Part shown: positions 1 to 18,989 of the stretch, piece by piece
How positions within the stretch are numbered: position 1 is the stretch's first letter
How the letters are laid out: the number at the start of each line of letters is the position of its first letter
Origin: Paenibacillus sp. J5C2022
GTDB taxonomy: Bacteria > Bacillota > Bacilli > Paenibacillales > Paenibacillaceae
Direction: 5' to 3'
Assembly (NCBI RefSeq): GCF_025567625.1
Contig: NZ_JAOQJC010000008.1
Span: 124,001 to 188,000, forward strand
Length of the DNA: 64,000 nucleotides
Made by a program: the position numbers and the translations under genes
The notes under the pieces: model-generated
Databases searched by the model: none
The model's input: the letters and a program-made list of their open reading frames with translations, nothing else
Told to the model about the DNA's origin: nothing

Positions 1-575
1 TCATTTATTATTTGCGCTTGCATATCCTTCAACAATCGAAAACAATGTCGCGTTTCTTCGTTTGTGGCATTGAGTTTGCCAATTGTCATCAAGCCTTTAA
101 TGTTCAATGTATCGAATTGGGACAATTGTTTTACCAGCTCTGTCGCCGTTTCTGGCGAGGCTCCAAACTTGCTTTCCTCATAGGACGTATTGATTTGCAC
201 CAGAATATCCATGGTCTTATTCTCTTTCGTGAGTTGATGATGCAATGCCTGTCCCAGCTTCAGACGATCCACGGAATGAATAAGTGTCACATATTTCACA
301 ACATCCTTCACCTTGTTCGTTTGCAAATGTCCGATAAAATGCCATTCTGCCTGTTTGTGCTGTTGCATGAGCGGGAATTTGTACCGCAGCTCTTGCGCTT
401 TATTTTCGCCGAATAAAGTCTCGCCCGCTTGCATAGCCCTGTGCAATTTTTCAAGCGGAACGGTTTTGGTGGCCAGCAACAATTTCACATCTTCTATACG
501 ACGGTCAGAATCGCGGCAAGCCAACTCCATCTGCCGCCTAACGGTTTGGAGGTTTTCCTCCACTAGCTGCTCCAT
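1..575 (-). CDS. yggS: YggS family PLP homeostasis protein (3' end beyond window)
   Basis: Partial gene; about 191 N-terminal residues are visible and the C-terminus lies outside the window. The translation begins MEQLVEENLQTVRRQ and contains LLLATKTVPLEKL, with the PLP-binding lysine of the family in the ATKT motif, then LFGENKAQEL and EWHFIGHLQTNKVK, the most conserved YggS/PLPBP signatures. The family binds pyridoxal phosphate in the cytosol without known catalysis and buffers the B6 and amino-acid pools. The ATG at 575 has AGAAGG 8 bp upstream on the minus strand. It is transcribed in the same direction as the upstream surface operon but separated from it by two terminators and a repeat array. 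In Firmicutes yggS commonly precedes sepF-ylm genes, which cannot be checked here. Confidence 0.93.
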   Translation of the reverse strand, partial: MEQLVEENLQTVRRQMELACRDSDRRIEDVKLLLATKTVPLEKLHRAMQAGETLFGENKAQELRYKFPLMQQHKQAEWHFIGHLQTNKVKDVVKYVTLIHSVDRLKLGQALHHQLTKENKTMDILVQINTSYEESKFGASPETATELVKQLSQFDTLNIKGLMTIGKLNATNEETRHCFRLLKDMQAQIIN

Positions 576-683
576 GGCTGCTACCTTCTTTCAGATCATA
601 ATTTGTCAAACCAAACTATTATGCTAATATACCAACCATTGGATTGGTCATAAATATCCATAAATGAGATTATGAGCAGTCCA

Positions 684-707
684 AAACAAAAAAACGCCAA
701 GCGGCGT
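684..707 (-). terminator. Rho-independent terminator downstream of the repeat array
   Basis: Read on the minus strand: stem ACGCC / GGCGT at 694-707 with a 4-nt loop, followed by a run of seven T and TTG. It lies after the 51-bp repeat array and before yggS, so any transcript entering from the array would end here. Confidence 0.7.
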
Positions 708-749
708 CCTTTGAAGATCTTAATTTACTCTCTTTTAGCACGCCCCTTC

Positions 750-1168
750 TCGGCGTTCCAGTGTAGGATTCCTACACTATTTCGGCTCGCATACGCCATT
801 TCGGCGTTCCAGTGTAGGATTCCTACACTATTTCGGCTCGCATACGCCATTTCGGCGTTCCAGTGTAGGATTCCTACACTATTTCGGCTCGCATACACCA
901 TTTCGGCGCTCCAGTGTAGAATTCCTACACTATTCCGGCTCGCATACGCCATTTCGGCGTTCCAGTCTAGGATTCCTACACTATTCCGGCTCGCATACGC
1001 CATTTCGGCGTTCCAGTGTAGGATTCCTACACTATTTCGGCTCGCATACGCCATTTCGGCGTTCCAGTGTAGGATTCCTACACTATTCCGGCTCGCATAC
1101 GCCATTTCGGCGTTCCAGTGTAGGATTCCTACACTATTCCGGCTCGCATACGCCATTTCGGCGCTCCA
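750..1168. repeat. 51-bp tandem repeat array, eight copies plus a partial ninth
   Basis: Copies start at 750, 801, 852, 903, 954, 1005, 1056 and 1107; a truncated ninth begins at 1158. Each unit carries the palindrome GTGTAGGATTCCTACAC (8-bp arms, 1-nt centre) and a second motif GGCTCGCATACGCC. Copies differ at only a few positions: copy 4 has GTGTAGAA, copy 5 has GTCTAGGA, and TTTCGG alternates with TTCCGG. The period is divisible by three, so both strands stay open, but no start with a ribosome binding site and no recognisable protein results. I read it as non-coding. The 688-bp gap 576-1263 holds this array and two terminators, nothing else I can support. Confidence 0.93.
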
Positions 1169-1200
1169 GGAATTCAACTCGAATTTTAATACGCTATTGC

Positions 1201-1246
1201 AAAAAAACAGCAGCACAAACCATCGTTTTGGTCTGTGCTGCTGTTT
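1201..1246 (-). terminator. Strong terminator of the giant SLH gene
   Basis: A 17-bp stem (1206-1222 with 1229-1245, one G-U pair on the minus strand) and a 6-nt loop, followed on the minus strand by seven T. It sits 18 bp after the stop codon of the giant SLH protein gene. Confidence 0.9.
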
Positions 1247-1263
1247 ATAATTGGTTTTCCGTT

Positions 1264-10974
<9,711 letters not shown>

Positions 10975-11006
10975 GCCTGCGTTTCTCTCCTTTTAATATT
11001 TGTTTG

Positions 11007-14000
11007 TTATAGTCCACCGCTATATGCTTCATCTGCCGTCGTCATTGAGAGCTCTGCGAAGGCCACGATATCTCCCTCTTGATCAACCGCTATCACTCGC
11101 ACCATATAATCTGTGCCTGGCTTCAATTCTGTAAGCCGCATAGTCGTGCTATTGGTGGAATCGAGCAGCTTATCATCCACGTAAACGTGATAGTTCAAAC
11201 TTTCTTCTCCATCATGCCAAACCTGCTCCCAATACAACTCGGCAAAATCCACTGATACTTCAGCTCTCAAATCTGCAATGACGGAATAAAGTCCGAATTG
11301 GAAGGAGGTCTCCGCCGTTCCGCCCTTACTGTCATCCGCAGAAATTGTAATCCTTGCAGAGCCCATACCGTTCGGTCTGACGATTATGGAAGAGCCTACT
11401 ACTTCAACATTTGCAATAGCAGTATTGCTCGAACTAGCCGTGAATGTCAGCATGTCGTTATCTGCATCGTGGAAAACCTCATTCGCATTTAATTCAAAAG
11501 GCACTTCCGAATGCACCATTTTGTCGGCTATCGGATTGATGACCGCAGGCGCATGATTAGTGGGCGTTGGCTCTGGTGTCGGCTCTGGTGTCGGCTCTGG
11601 TGTCGGCGTCGGTTCCGGAGTCGGCGTTGGATTTGGTGTTGGCTCTGGTGTCGGCGTCGGTTCCGGCGTCGGCGTTGGCTCTGGTGTTGGCTCTGGTGCC
11701 GGGATATACGGCGTCGGTGTCGGAACCGTTGGGCGCTGTGCTGCAATTTGTTGCAGTTTTTGCAACTCCATCGCTCTCCTTCGCTGTTCGAATTCTCGTT
11801 TTTCCTCCTCCGAAAGCTTTTGCTTCAATAACGCCTCCGCCTGCCTTGCAGCTTCTTCTTGTCGCTTCTTGTTCTCAAGCTCTAACCGTTCTCTTTCTTC
11901 TTTTATTCTTTTCAGCAAGGAAGAATGACTTTTCGCCGCTTCGTTCCGTTCCTGTTCTCGCAGCCTGTTTTGTTCCTCTATCTTCTTCATTAGCGCTTCA
12001 TTAAGCCGCTGTTGTCTTTCCAGCTCCTGCTTTTGTTGCTCTGTTAATTGAAGCGGCTGAACCTTTTCCAAATCGATTTTTGGGTCAGCCCCCTTATGGG
12101 CATCGATCATTTTCTGTAATTGGTCCCTGTCGATTTTCCCTTGATCGAGCGCTTGCTTCACGATATTAGCGATCAGATTATCCAGATTATTCTTGAATTG
12201 ATCCAAGTTTCCTTGAGTCGGGTCGAATGGATTGTCACCAGTCCCGTTTGTCAAACTCTCCAATAATGATTTATTCTCTTTATCAATCTGTTGCTTCTGC
12301 TTTAACAACGCCTCAATGATTTCCGGCGAAGCTGAATGAACAAGGATGCCTGGGTCAATCAAAATGGGTCTACTAGCCCTTTCAGCACTTGATCCTGGCA
12401 TAAATGTTAGTTGCTGCGACGGGTACACGAAGCCAGACTGTTGACTCGGTCCGTTTCCGTTGGTCTGTACTAGACCGCTTCCTACAAAAACCGTGGATGT
12501 TCCTGTTACGGGATTGATCCCCACGACAAAATGTGTCCCCCGAACATGAGCTTCAGCTTTCTGCGTCGCTATTTTGAATGTATCCTCACTGCTAACTAAT
12601 GAAGACACACTTGCGCCAACTGACCCGCTCCACAGAACAAAGCTTGTATGCTTTGCTTTTGACACACTGCTTAAATTAGCTACGTATAGCTCTGTATTTT
12701 CGCCAATTGTGATTTCATCTTTGCGATCAATCGTTTTTAATATCGCACTTGAGTTAAATTCGGTAAGGATACGATCACCCTGATGGAGAGTGGTGCCGTT
12801 AAACGCTCTGTAAGCCAGCGCCCCTCCGGCTTGACTAATCCATACCGTTCCTTTAAGTTGCTCAAGCCTCGCTAGTCTGGAATTGTGATCAGCTGCAGGC
12901 TGCTTATCTATTTCTTCATTTATTTCTCGCAAAATAACTGTTCTTGTATGCTTCTCCCATCTGACGTCTGTCCCGAACGCCTCACTAAAAAATCTGACCG
13001 GGACATAGGTTCTACCGTCTTTTGTATAAGGTGATATGTCCATCTCTTGATGTACTTTTAAATTGGTTGCTGCATTTCCAGTAATGATCGTACGACTTCC
13101 AACTTGAAGGACGATTGTCCTATCTCCCTTGGTTAGTTTAATCGTACGTTCATTATCGTCAAAACTAACCTTATAGCCCATCGTTTCGCTTAACGCTCTA
13201 ACTGGAACCATTGTACGTCCCTTCGCAATCTCAGGCTGTGCATCAAAGCTAATAAGGGCATCTTCCAGCACAACCTTCACTTGATCGTTAGACGGCAGCT
13301 TGTCAGGAAGCTCATAAAATTCGAGTTCGCGTATCTTGTTGTTATAGCTGTCCGCAATAAGCAAGTTGCCGCCTGGCAGAACAGCAACATCTGTTGGGTT
13401 GTGAAGCAGGTTATGGCCGTTGATGCCATCTACATCACCATATAGCGAAGGCACCCCGGCAATTGTACTGACATGACCGTTAATAAGGTAGCGAATCGTG
13501 TGATTCAAGCTGTCCGCAATAATCAGCCCTTGTTCCTTCGTGAGGGCAATGCCTCTCGGAGATTGAAACCGAGCTTCTTCGCTGGCTCCATCCGCGTATC
13601 CACCTTCTGCATACAATGCACTCTTCTCATATAGGGGCACCTCCCCTTGAGACAAGCCCGCTACCGTAGTCACTGTACCTTCGGCCAAATCTATATATCG
13701 AATCAGATGATTGCCTGTATCACTTACGAATAAATTGCCTTTATTGTCGATGGCAATGCTGGCAGGCTCATTAAACTTGGACGCTGACAATTCGCCGTCT
13801 GCATAGTCGCCCGCTGGGACCGCATTGCCGGCAATAACTTCAACTACACGCTCCGAAGGAGCATTCAATGTAGTGACCCCTCCATCCGGTGCAATTCGCC
13901 GGATCAAATGGTTCAACGTGTCCGCGACATACAAGGTCCCATCCGCAGCAACAGCCACATCCTGTGGATGGTAGAACCTCGCTCCTTCGCCGATTCCGTC

Positions 14001-14576
14001 TTCGAGACCAAGGATGCCGTCCCCCGCAATGGTGGATACCACTCCATCTTTGGATATTTTTCGAATGAGATGGTTTTCTGTATCTGCGATATATACATTT
14101 CCTACCGCATCCGAATCCATGCCCGAGGGAGCGTTGAACACAGCGTTTTGCTTTGCTCCGTTGTTCCAGCCTCCGCTAGGAGCGCCACTAGCTTCCGCTT
14201 CCAACATGAAGCCAGCATAGGTCGAGACCTTTCCATCCAACACTTTTCGTATGAGGTGGTTTTTGCTGTCCGCCACGAGTACAGAACCATCCTTCATAAC
14301 AGCCATGCCTTGAGGCATGCGGAAGGAAGCCTCCGATGCAGCGCCATCCCAATCCTCGAAATCACCATTTCCGGCGAATACAGCTACACTTGTCATTAAC
14401 TCCTCGGCAACTTCTATATCCCCGACAGCTTCCAGATTACCCGTAGCCCTCTCGGCTCCCGCAGCTCCTGCAAGCGTACTTCCAATTAGCGTTATCATCA
14501 TTACCGCTACTAGCAACTTCCTGTACATGACTTTCATACTGCATGCTAATATCGGCTTCCATATGCGCATGTTCAA
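11007..14576 (-). CDS. Secreted NHL-repeat / copper-amine-oxidase-N / FecR / coiled-coil surface protein
   Basis: About 1189 residues. A signal peptide (LLVAVMMITLIGSTLAGAAG) is followed by five to six NHL blades at about 30-430 (repeated VYIADTENHLIRKI-type motifs) and a copper amine oxidase N-terminal domain near 450-560 (GRTMVPVRALSETMGYKV, DGRTYVPVRFFSEAFG). Next is a FecR-like domain near 585-720 (HVRGTHFVVGINP) and a charged coiled coil near 850-950 rich in Glu, Lys and Gln. A PTPEPTP linker then leads to two C-terminal beta-sandwich/Fn3-like modules. The frame stays open to 14630, but AGGAG at about 14588-14592 places the start at TTG 14576 or ATG 14570, and a TATAAT at 14636-14641 makes the ATG at 14630 unlikely. 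No enzyme motif was recognised. It precedes the giant SLH gene by 32 bp and probably shares its transcript; the pair may form one surface complex (inference). Confidence 0.87.
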   Translation of the reverse strand: MNMRIWKPILACSMKVMYRKLLVAVMMITLIGSTLAGAAGAERATGNLEAVGDIEVAEELMTSVAVFAGNGDFEDWDGAASEASFRMPQGMAVMKDGSVLVADSKNHLIRKVLDGKVSTYAGFMLEAEASGAPSGGWNNGAKQNAVFNAPSGMDSDAVGNVYIADTENHLIRKISKDGVVSTIAGDGILGLEDGIGEGARFYHPQDVAVAADGTLYVADTLNHLIRRIAPDGGVTTLNAPSERVVEVIAGNAVPAGDYADGELSASKFNEPASIAIDNKGNLFVSDTGNHLIRYIDLAEGTVTTVAGLSQGEVPLYEKSALYAEGGYADGASEEARFQSPRGIALTKEQGLIIADSLNHTIRYLINGHVSTIAGVPSLYGDVDGINGHNLLHNPTDVAVLPGGNLLIADSYNNKIRELEFYELPDKLPSNDQVKVVLEDALISFDAQPEIAKGRTMVPVRALSETMGYKVSFDDNERTIKLTKGDRTIVLQVGSRTIITGNAATNLKVHQEMDISPYTKDGRTYVPVRFFSEAFGTDVRWEKHTRTVILREINEEIDKQPAADHNSRLARLEQLKGTVWISQAGGALAYRAFNGTTLHQGDRILTEFNSSAILKTIDRKDEITIGENTELYVANLSSVSKAKHTSFVLWSGSVGASVSSLVSSEDTFKIATQKAEAHVRGTHFVVGINPVTGTSTVFVGSGLVQTNGNGPSQQSGFVYPSQQLTFMPGSSAERASRPILIDPGILVHSASPEIIEALLKQKQQIDKENKSLLESLTNGTGDNPFDPTQGNLDQFKNNLDNLIANIVKQALDQGKIDRDQLQKMIDAHKGADPKIDLEKVQPLQLTEQQKQELERQQRLNEALMKKIEEQNRLREQERNEAAKSHSSLLKRIKEERERLELENKKRQEEAARQAEALLKQKLSEEEKREFEQRRRAMELQKLQQIAAQRPTVPTPTPYIPAPEPTPEPTPTPEPTPTPEPTPNPTPTPEPTPTPEPTPEPTPEPTPTNHAPAVINPIADKMVHSEVPFELNANEVFHDADNDMLTFTASSSNTAIANVEVVGSSIIVRPNGMGSARITISADDSKGGTAETSFQFGLYSVIADLRAEVSVDFAELYWEQVWHDGEESLNYHVYVDDKLLDSTNSTTMRLTELKPGTDYMVRVIAVDQEGDIVAFAELSMTTADEAYSGGL

Positions 14577-14635
14577 TGCTTTGTTCACTCCTGTTCCAGT
14601 ATTGAATGCAAAACCGTATTTCGACATCATTCTGC

Positions 14636-14673
14636 ATTATACAAGGAGCGCTCCAAGTTAGTAGTCCTACTAA
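14636..14673 (-). promoter_or_regulatory. Candidate promoter with two palindromes for the surface operon
   Basis: On the minus strand TATAAT (14636-14641) lies upstream of the NHL/FecR gene with no good -35 at 17 bp. The spacer holds a perfect palindrome GGAGCGCTCC (14645-14654). The -35 position is covered by TTAGTAG-2-CTACTAA (14658-14673), with 7-bp arms. A poor -35 overlapped by palindromes suggests an activator or repressor site; the regulator is unknown. Confidence 0.4.
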
Positions 14674-14715
14674 AGTAGTACGCTGCAAAAAAACTGCGAC
14701 GGCACAATCAACTAT

Positions 14716-14747
14716 AAAAAAACCGCCCGGGTCCGGCCCCGAACGGT
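14716..14747 (-). terminator. Terminator of the carbohydrate uptake operon
   Basis: Minus strand: a 10-bp stem (ACCGTTCGGG with CCCGGGCGGT, two G-U pairs) and a 6-nt loop, followed by TTTTTTT. It begins 26 bp after the last operon gene ends at 14773. Confidence 0.9.
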
Positions 14748-14772
14748 CTCGCTGATTCAATTTAAACCTCGT

Positions 14773-16593
14773 TTACACTAGATAAAACGAACCTGTATCG
14801 CGGTTCAGCAAATAATAATCAATTTTCATATCGATGAAAGCATTGGTCAAGGCTTCGCTTACCGATACATAAGCGTCTGCCCCGGATGCGTGGAAATCAA
14901 GCCGGGCCGTCAAAGCGCCGCTTTCCGCAAGATCAACATCCGGAATCGACAACGACCAGGAACCGCTGTTCGTCTTGAAGTAGGTATACACCGATTCCCT
15001 CGTTACCGAATCCCCGGGTACGTTCTGATTGTTTATAATCGTGTAGGAAAGCTTCACCCGGAGCCACCCCAACTTGACCGGACTGAAGCTCTTGAACGCG
15101 GCGATGACCTCATTAGGGGCAAAATTCTTGACATTGGAATATTTCAAGGAATCGATATACGCATAGTCTCCGGGACACTCCGGAAATTCAATCCCTTTCT
15201 TCAGCGCATCGGTCGAGTAGCAGGCAACTTCCTGTCCCAAAGCCGAGTCATTCGGGCGGGCATTCGGGTGTTTGCCGTCCAGGCCGGACAAGAAGGCGAA
15301 CACCGTTGATTTGTACATAATCGGATACAGGATTCCTTGGTCCGATACGACCTCGACCGCCCCGTCCGACATCCGAACCTTCACCGTCTTATCCTGAAAC
15401 ATTCCTGACGCACCGCCATACGCCCGCCCGATCAAATAATTGCCAGCTCTCACATGAGTGGGCATATTGATGTAATCGTCTAGGGCGACAGGCGTGCCGG
15501 TTGAAATATCGACGGCCACCGTCCTTGAGGCACCGTATCCGCCAATCGTCATTACCCCATTGTAAGCGGTTGCATATCGAGGGAGCGCGACGTTCGGAAT
15601 CGTATGACTCCCTCTATTTATGACATCTCCGTTCTGATCAATATCGAGACGGACGACATGATCGGTTGCCGAAGCCCGGATTAAGTAGTGAAATGAACCG
15701 CTGGTCACGATCGACGCATTCCCGCTGCCCCCGATTGTAAAACGTGTCTCTCTTGAAGGCACTCCGTTGATCAGATCGAATCGATCGATCGTGCCGCTCT
15801 CCCAATTCGGCGCATACAGTCTGCCGTTAATGATCGTGCACGTCTGCATCCAGCCGCCGAACTTGCGAACATAATCGAGCTTGAACTGGAGGCCGCCATC
15901 CAATATCCGATACACCTTGAGCGCAGCATTCGTAAAGACGAACAGATTGTCATTGTAAATCGCCATTGCTCTGGCATTGGCGCCGACGCCGAGATCGGTT
16001 CGGGATGCGACGCTCAGAACGCCGTCGCCGGACGGTCGTATAACAACAATGTAGGACTGATCTTCCAAGGAATAGCTTCCTTTGAACAAGCAATACAGCG
16101 CTCCTTTGTACGGAATGATCGTCTCCGCTTCATTGGCAATCTGTCCGGACGGGGGAATCGGCTTCACTCTTGCATATTCGTACAAACCCGTTTCGTCGCC
16201 CGTCGATTGGTAGGCGAAAATCCGCTTGAAGCGGTTCCCCGACGTAGAGACGATCACTTCAACGCCGTCATCCGGCGATGTCGTATCAGACTCATCGTAG
16301 TAGAAGTGGCCTTCCAATCCACGATCCTGAACATAATAGACGTAGCTTTCATCAGAGTCGATCTCGGCTCTTAAATCGTCCACGCTTCTCACCTTCACCA
16401 CGTTCCCCTTGTCCTTGTCTTTGTCCTTGTCCGACGAAGCGCACGCCTGCAACGTCCCTCCGGTCAAGCCGGCCGCCGCGAAGGAAGCACCGACAACGCC
16501 CAGTGATGCGAGCATCTTCCTTCTGCTGATCATACCCTTATTAGGCTCTGTCGTGTGCGGTGGTTCCGAGCTCGAGGTTCGTTTTTCCGTCAT
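14773..16593 (-). CDS. Twin-arginine-signal lipoprotein, probable beta-propeller, function unknown
   Basis: 606 residues. The N-terminus has a Tat motif, SRRKMLASLG (Arg24-Arg25), then a hydrophobic stretch and a lipobox-like LQAC with Cys51, and a charged DKDKDKDK spacer. Export by Tat followed by lipidation is therefore likely. The rest is beta-rich with repeated segments such as LYAPNWESGTIDRFD and GVMTIGGYGASRTVAVDIS, as in propeller proteins that read out like PQQ/WD families. No catalytic motif was recognised. AGGAGGAATAAATT precedes the ATG. It is the last gene of the operon, 69 bp after the beta-helix gene, so a role in binding or processing the imported polysaccharide is plausible but not shown. 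Confidence 0.8.
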   Translation of the reverse strand: MTEKRTSSSEPPHTTEPNKGMISRRKMLASLGVVGASFAAAGLTGGTLQACASSDKDKDKDKGNVVKVRSVDDLRAEIDSDESYVYYVQDRGLEGHFYYDESDTTSPDDGVEVIVSTSGNRFKRIFAYQSTGDETGLYEYARVKPIPPSGQIANEAETIIPYKGALYCLFKGSYSLEDQSYIVVIRPSGDGVLSVASRTDLGVGANARAMAIYNDNLFVFTNAALKVYRILDGGLQFKLDYVRKFGGWMQTCTIINGRLYAPNWESGTIDRFDLINGVPSRETRFTIGGSGNASIVTSGSFHYLIRASATDHVVRLDIDQNGDVINRGSHTIPNVALPRYATAYNGVMTIGGYGASRTVAVDISTGTPVALDDYINMPTHVRAGNYLIGRAYGGASGMFQDKTVKVRMSDGAVEVVSDQGILYPIMYKSTVFAFLSGLDGKHPNARPNDSALGQEVACYSTDALKKGIEFPECPGDYAYIDSLKYSNVKNFAPNEVIAAFKSFSPVKLGWLRVKLSYTIINNQNVPGDSVTRESVYTYFKTNSGSWSLSIPDVDLAESGALTARLDFHASGADAYVSVSEALTNAFIDMKIDYYLLNRDTGSFYLV

Positions 16594-16662
16594 AATTTAT
16601 TCCTCCTATTCATGTTCTGGAATGATGGCGACCCGAAAGCCGCCTATAACAAACAGGAGCCG

Positions 16663-17964
16663 CTACGGCAAGCTCCTGTCGGTCACCTTGTTCAGATGCC
16701 TCACCGCTTCAAGCGGTATCCGATGCAACCCGCTCGCGTTGGACGAATTGCAATCGTGCCGCAAAATGCGTTCGCGCACCGACGGGTCAACGGCGTTCAA
16801 CAGCTCGCCATTCTCGATCAAGTTGTCGTGAATGACCATGCCCCTCGGCGCTTGCTGCAAATGAATTGCCGTCTTGTTCGAGCCGCCTCGTCCAACCGGG
16901 TGAAATTCGTTGCGAACGATATGGAAATCGTCCACCTCCGATGCGAAGCAGATGTCGCCGTCGCCCGCCAAGCGGCAATTGTCACGGAATACATTGGCTT
17001 CTACCCAGGTTCGCTGCCCGGATAGCCCATCCTGATCCTCACGTATATAAATGCCGTGACGGCTATTCGAAGCGATATGATTTCGGCGAATGACCACGTC
17101 CGTATCCCGATGGCCGATCGACAATCCGTCCTGGCCGTTGCCCTCGATGACGCAATCTTCGCATAGCGAATACGAAACGCGCAGGCAGTAATAATAGATT
17201 CCGTCCTTTCCATTATCGAGGCAGCTGGTGCCGCGAAATGCGAAGCCGACTGAGCCGCTGCCAGGATGAAGTCCACTGCCTGTATTGCCTGTACAGCAGC
17301 AACGTTCGATCAGCGTATCTACACATTGCTGAAAGCTGATGCCATCACCGTTGTAATGCTGCACCCGGACATCCTTGATCTGCAGCCGATCCGTCCGCAG
17401 CAAAAAAATCCCGCCGCCCCGGCAGCCGTGCAAATAGGCGTTGGACGCGGCATTGCCATCGACGACCAGGCTTTCCACGATGACATTCTCCACGGCGCGG
17501 CCGCTTATGATCGGGTATACCGACGTAACCGTGCCGTTCGCCAGTCCGCCAATATCATGATTGAGCGCTTGCGAAAGGCCCAATTCATTCCCATCCATCC
17601 ACGTTACGGTTGCGACCGTGTCATAAAAGCCGACGGCCCGGTCATCGGTAATATGAACGCCGCAGCCTATCGGGAACTTATCCGGCTCCGCTACGGAAAC
17701 CGAATACAATCCGTAGCCATTGGAATAGAGCACCTTCGAACGAACGGAAGGGGGCTTCCACAGAACCGTTTCACTCCCGCTTCCTCGCACGGTCACATTA
17801 GAGCGCAAGTGGAGGGAGTCGTACATCGCATAAGTACCCGGCAATATGCGGACGACCCCTCCACCCGCTGCGGCAACCTGATCGACGGCCCCCTGAATGA
17901 CCTCGTTCGTCGTTCCGATCCAGTCGGCCTCCTTCGGACCCACATTCACTTCGAACAGACTCAC
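16663..17964 (-). CDS. Right-handed parallel beta-helix protein, pectate-lyase-like fold
   Basis: 433 residues. The N-terminus (IQGAVDQVAAAGGGVVRILPGTY, SNVTVRGSGSETVLWKP) is typical of the pectate-lyase-superfamily start of right-handed beta-helices. It is followed by PbH1-type coils such as NGQDGLSIGHRDTDVVIRRN and NSRHGIYIRED. Many relatives cleave or isomerise acidic polysaccharides such as pectin or alginate. No signal peptide is visible: the GTG start, with AAGGTGGTG upstream, is followed directly by SLFEVNVGPKEADW. The product may therefore be cytosolic and act on imported oligosaccharides, or use a non-classical route. It lies 29 bp after the permease gene in the operon. The substrate is not determinable here. 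Confidence 0.83.
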   Translation of the reverse strand: MSLFEVNVGPKEADWIGTTNEVIQGAVDQVAAAGGGVVRILPGTYAMYDSLHLRSNVTVRGSGSETVLWKPPSVRSKVLYSNGYGLYSVSVAEPDKFPIGCGVHITDDRAVGFYDTVATVTWMDGNELGLSQALNHDIGGLANGTVTSVYPIISGRAVENVIVESLVVDGNAASNAYLHGCRGGGIFLLRTDRLQIKDVRVQHYNGDGISFQQCVDTLIERCCCTGNTGSGLHPGSGSVGFAFRGTSCLDNGKDGIYYYCLRVSYSLCEDCVIEGNGQDGLSIGHRDTDVVIRRNHIASNSRHGIYIREDQDGLSGQRTWVEANVFRDNCRLAGDGDICFASEVDDFHIVRNEFHPVGRGGSNKTAIHLQQAPRGMVIHDNLIENGELLNAVDPSVRERILRHDCNSSNASGLHRIPLEAVRHLNKVTDRSLP

Positions 17965-17993
17965 GGCGACACCACCTTTACTTGTTTTCTTTG

Positions 17994-18977
17994 TTACTCC
18001 ACCAGACCCGTTCTCTCCACACTTTCCGTGAAATATCGCTGGGCGAACATATAGAGAAGCAGCGGCGGCAAGATGGTCAGGAAGCTGGCGGCCATTCGGA
18101 TCGGCTCCGCCATATACAAAGGCAGATCGTACTTGATAATAAATTCGCCTACACTTCCTCCAAGCCGGGACATTTCCACAGCCAGCGGCACATTCTCAGC
18201 GGCGGTCAAGTACATGCGCGGCAAGTACGTATCGTTCCACGTCCAAACGAAGGAAAACAGGAAGACGACCAGCATCGCAGGCTTCGAAAGCGGAATCATC
18301 ACTTTTCGATAAAACCGGAATACGCTCGCTCCATCGATCTTCGCGGCTTCCTCCAGTTCTTTCGGCTGCGTCATGAAAAATTGCCGATAAATAATGACGA
18401 ACATTGCCCCCTTCATCCCGAAGCCGAACAAAGCGGGAATAACCAGCGTAATCAGCGAATTGCTCAAATTCAATTCGCTATACGCGACAATGGTAGGCAA
18501 TACGATGACCTGCGGCGGAATAACGAAAGCGATAATAAGCAAAAACGTAACGAGCCGCTTCATCGGCACTTCGAGACGGGCCAGCGCATAGCCGGCCAGG
18601 CCGCATGAGAAGCAGTGAAAGACGGCCACTGTCGTCGACACGACCAGACTGATCAGAACCGTCTTGTTGTACTTCAACAAATGCCAGGCCGTCTCGATAT
18701 GTCCCAGATAGATGGAGGACGGAATCCAAGTTACGGTCGGATCGAGCAAATCCTTCACGTCCATCACCATCTTGACGACCATCCGCATTATCGGATTCAT
18801 GTAAATATAAGAGGTGACAATGAAGATCGCATACAGGAACAATTTAAAGACAAGACCGTTATTGATCTCGCTGCCGATCAGCAAATTGCGGGTTTTCCTC
18901 AATCCGCGCTTCCATCGGCGGCCATTCCAGAGACTGCTTCCGCGGGACTTCAACTTTACCGGAACTCCGATTTTCAT
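17994..18977 (-). CDS. Carbohydrate ABC transporter permease, MalG/AraQ type (pair A)
   Basis: 327 residues with about six membrane segments. The EAA loop EEAAKIDGASVFRFYRKVMIPLSKPA, which docks on the ATPase, is intact, and the C-terminus GLVE lies close to it. Its family forms the second subunit of CUT1 sugar importers. It starts 12 bp after the end of permease A1 and carries a longer, basic N-terminal tail (KLKSRGSSLWNGRRWKRG) than usual. No ATPase gene accompanies this pair; the MsmX-like ATPase upstream in the same operon is the likely motor. Confidence 0.93.
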   Translation of the reverse strand: MKIGVPVKLKSRGSSLWNGRRWKRGLRKTRNLLIGSEINNGLVFKLFLYAIFIVTSYIYMNPIMRMVVKMVMDVKDLLDPTVTWIPSSIYLGHIETAWHLLKYNKTVLISLVVSTTVAVFHCFSCGLAGYALARLEVPMKRLVTFLLIIAFVIPPQVIVLPTIVAYSELNLSNSLITLVIPALFGFGMKGAMFVIIYRQFFMTQPKELEEAAKIDGASVFRFYRKVMIPLSKPAMLVVFLFSFVWTWNDTYLPRMYLTAAENVPLAVEMSRLGGSVGEFIIKYDLPLYMAEPIRMAASFLTILPPLLLYMFAQRYFTESVERTGLVE

Positions 18978-18989
18978 CGTATCTTCCCC

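Noticed and set aside
750-1168. CRISPR array
   Set aside because: The repeats are directly adjacent with no variable spacers and no cas genes are in the window.
17266-18054. 262-codon plus-strand frame
   Set aside because: It lies antisense to the beta-helix and permease genes, has no recognisable domain and arises from GC-rich third positions.
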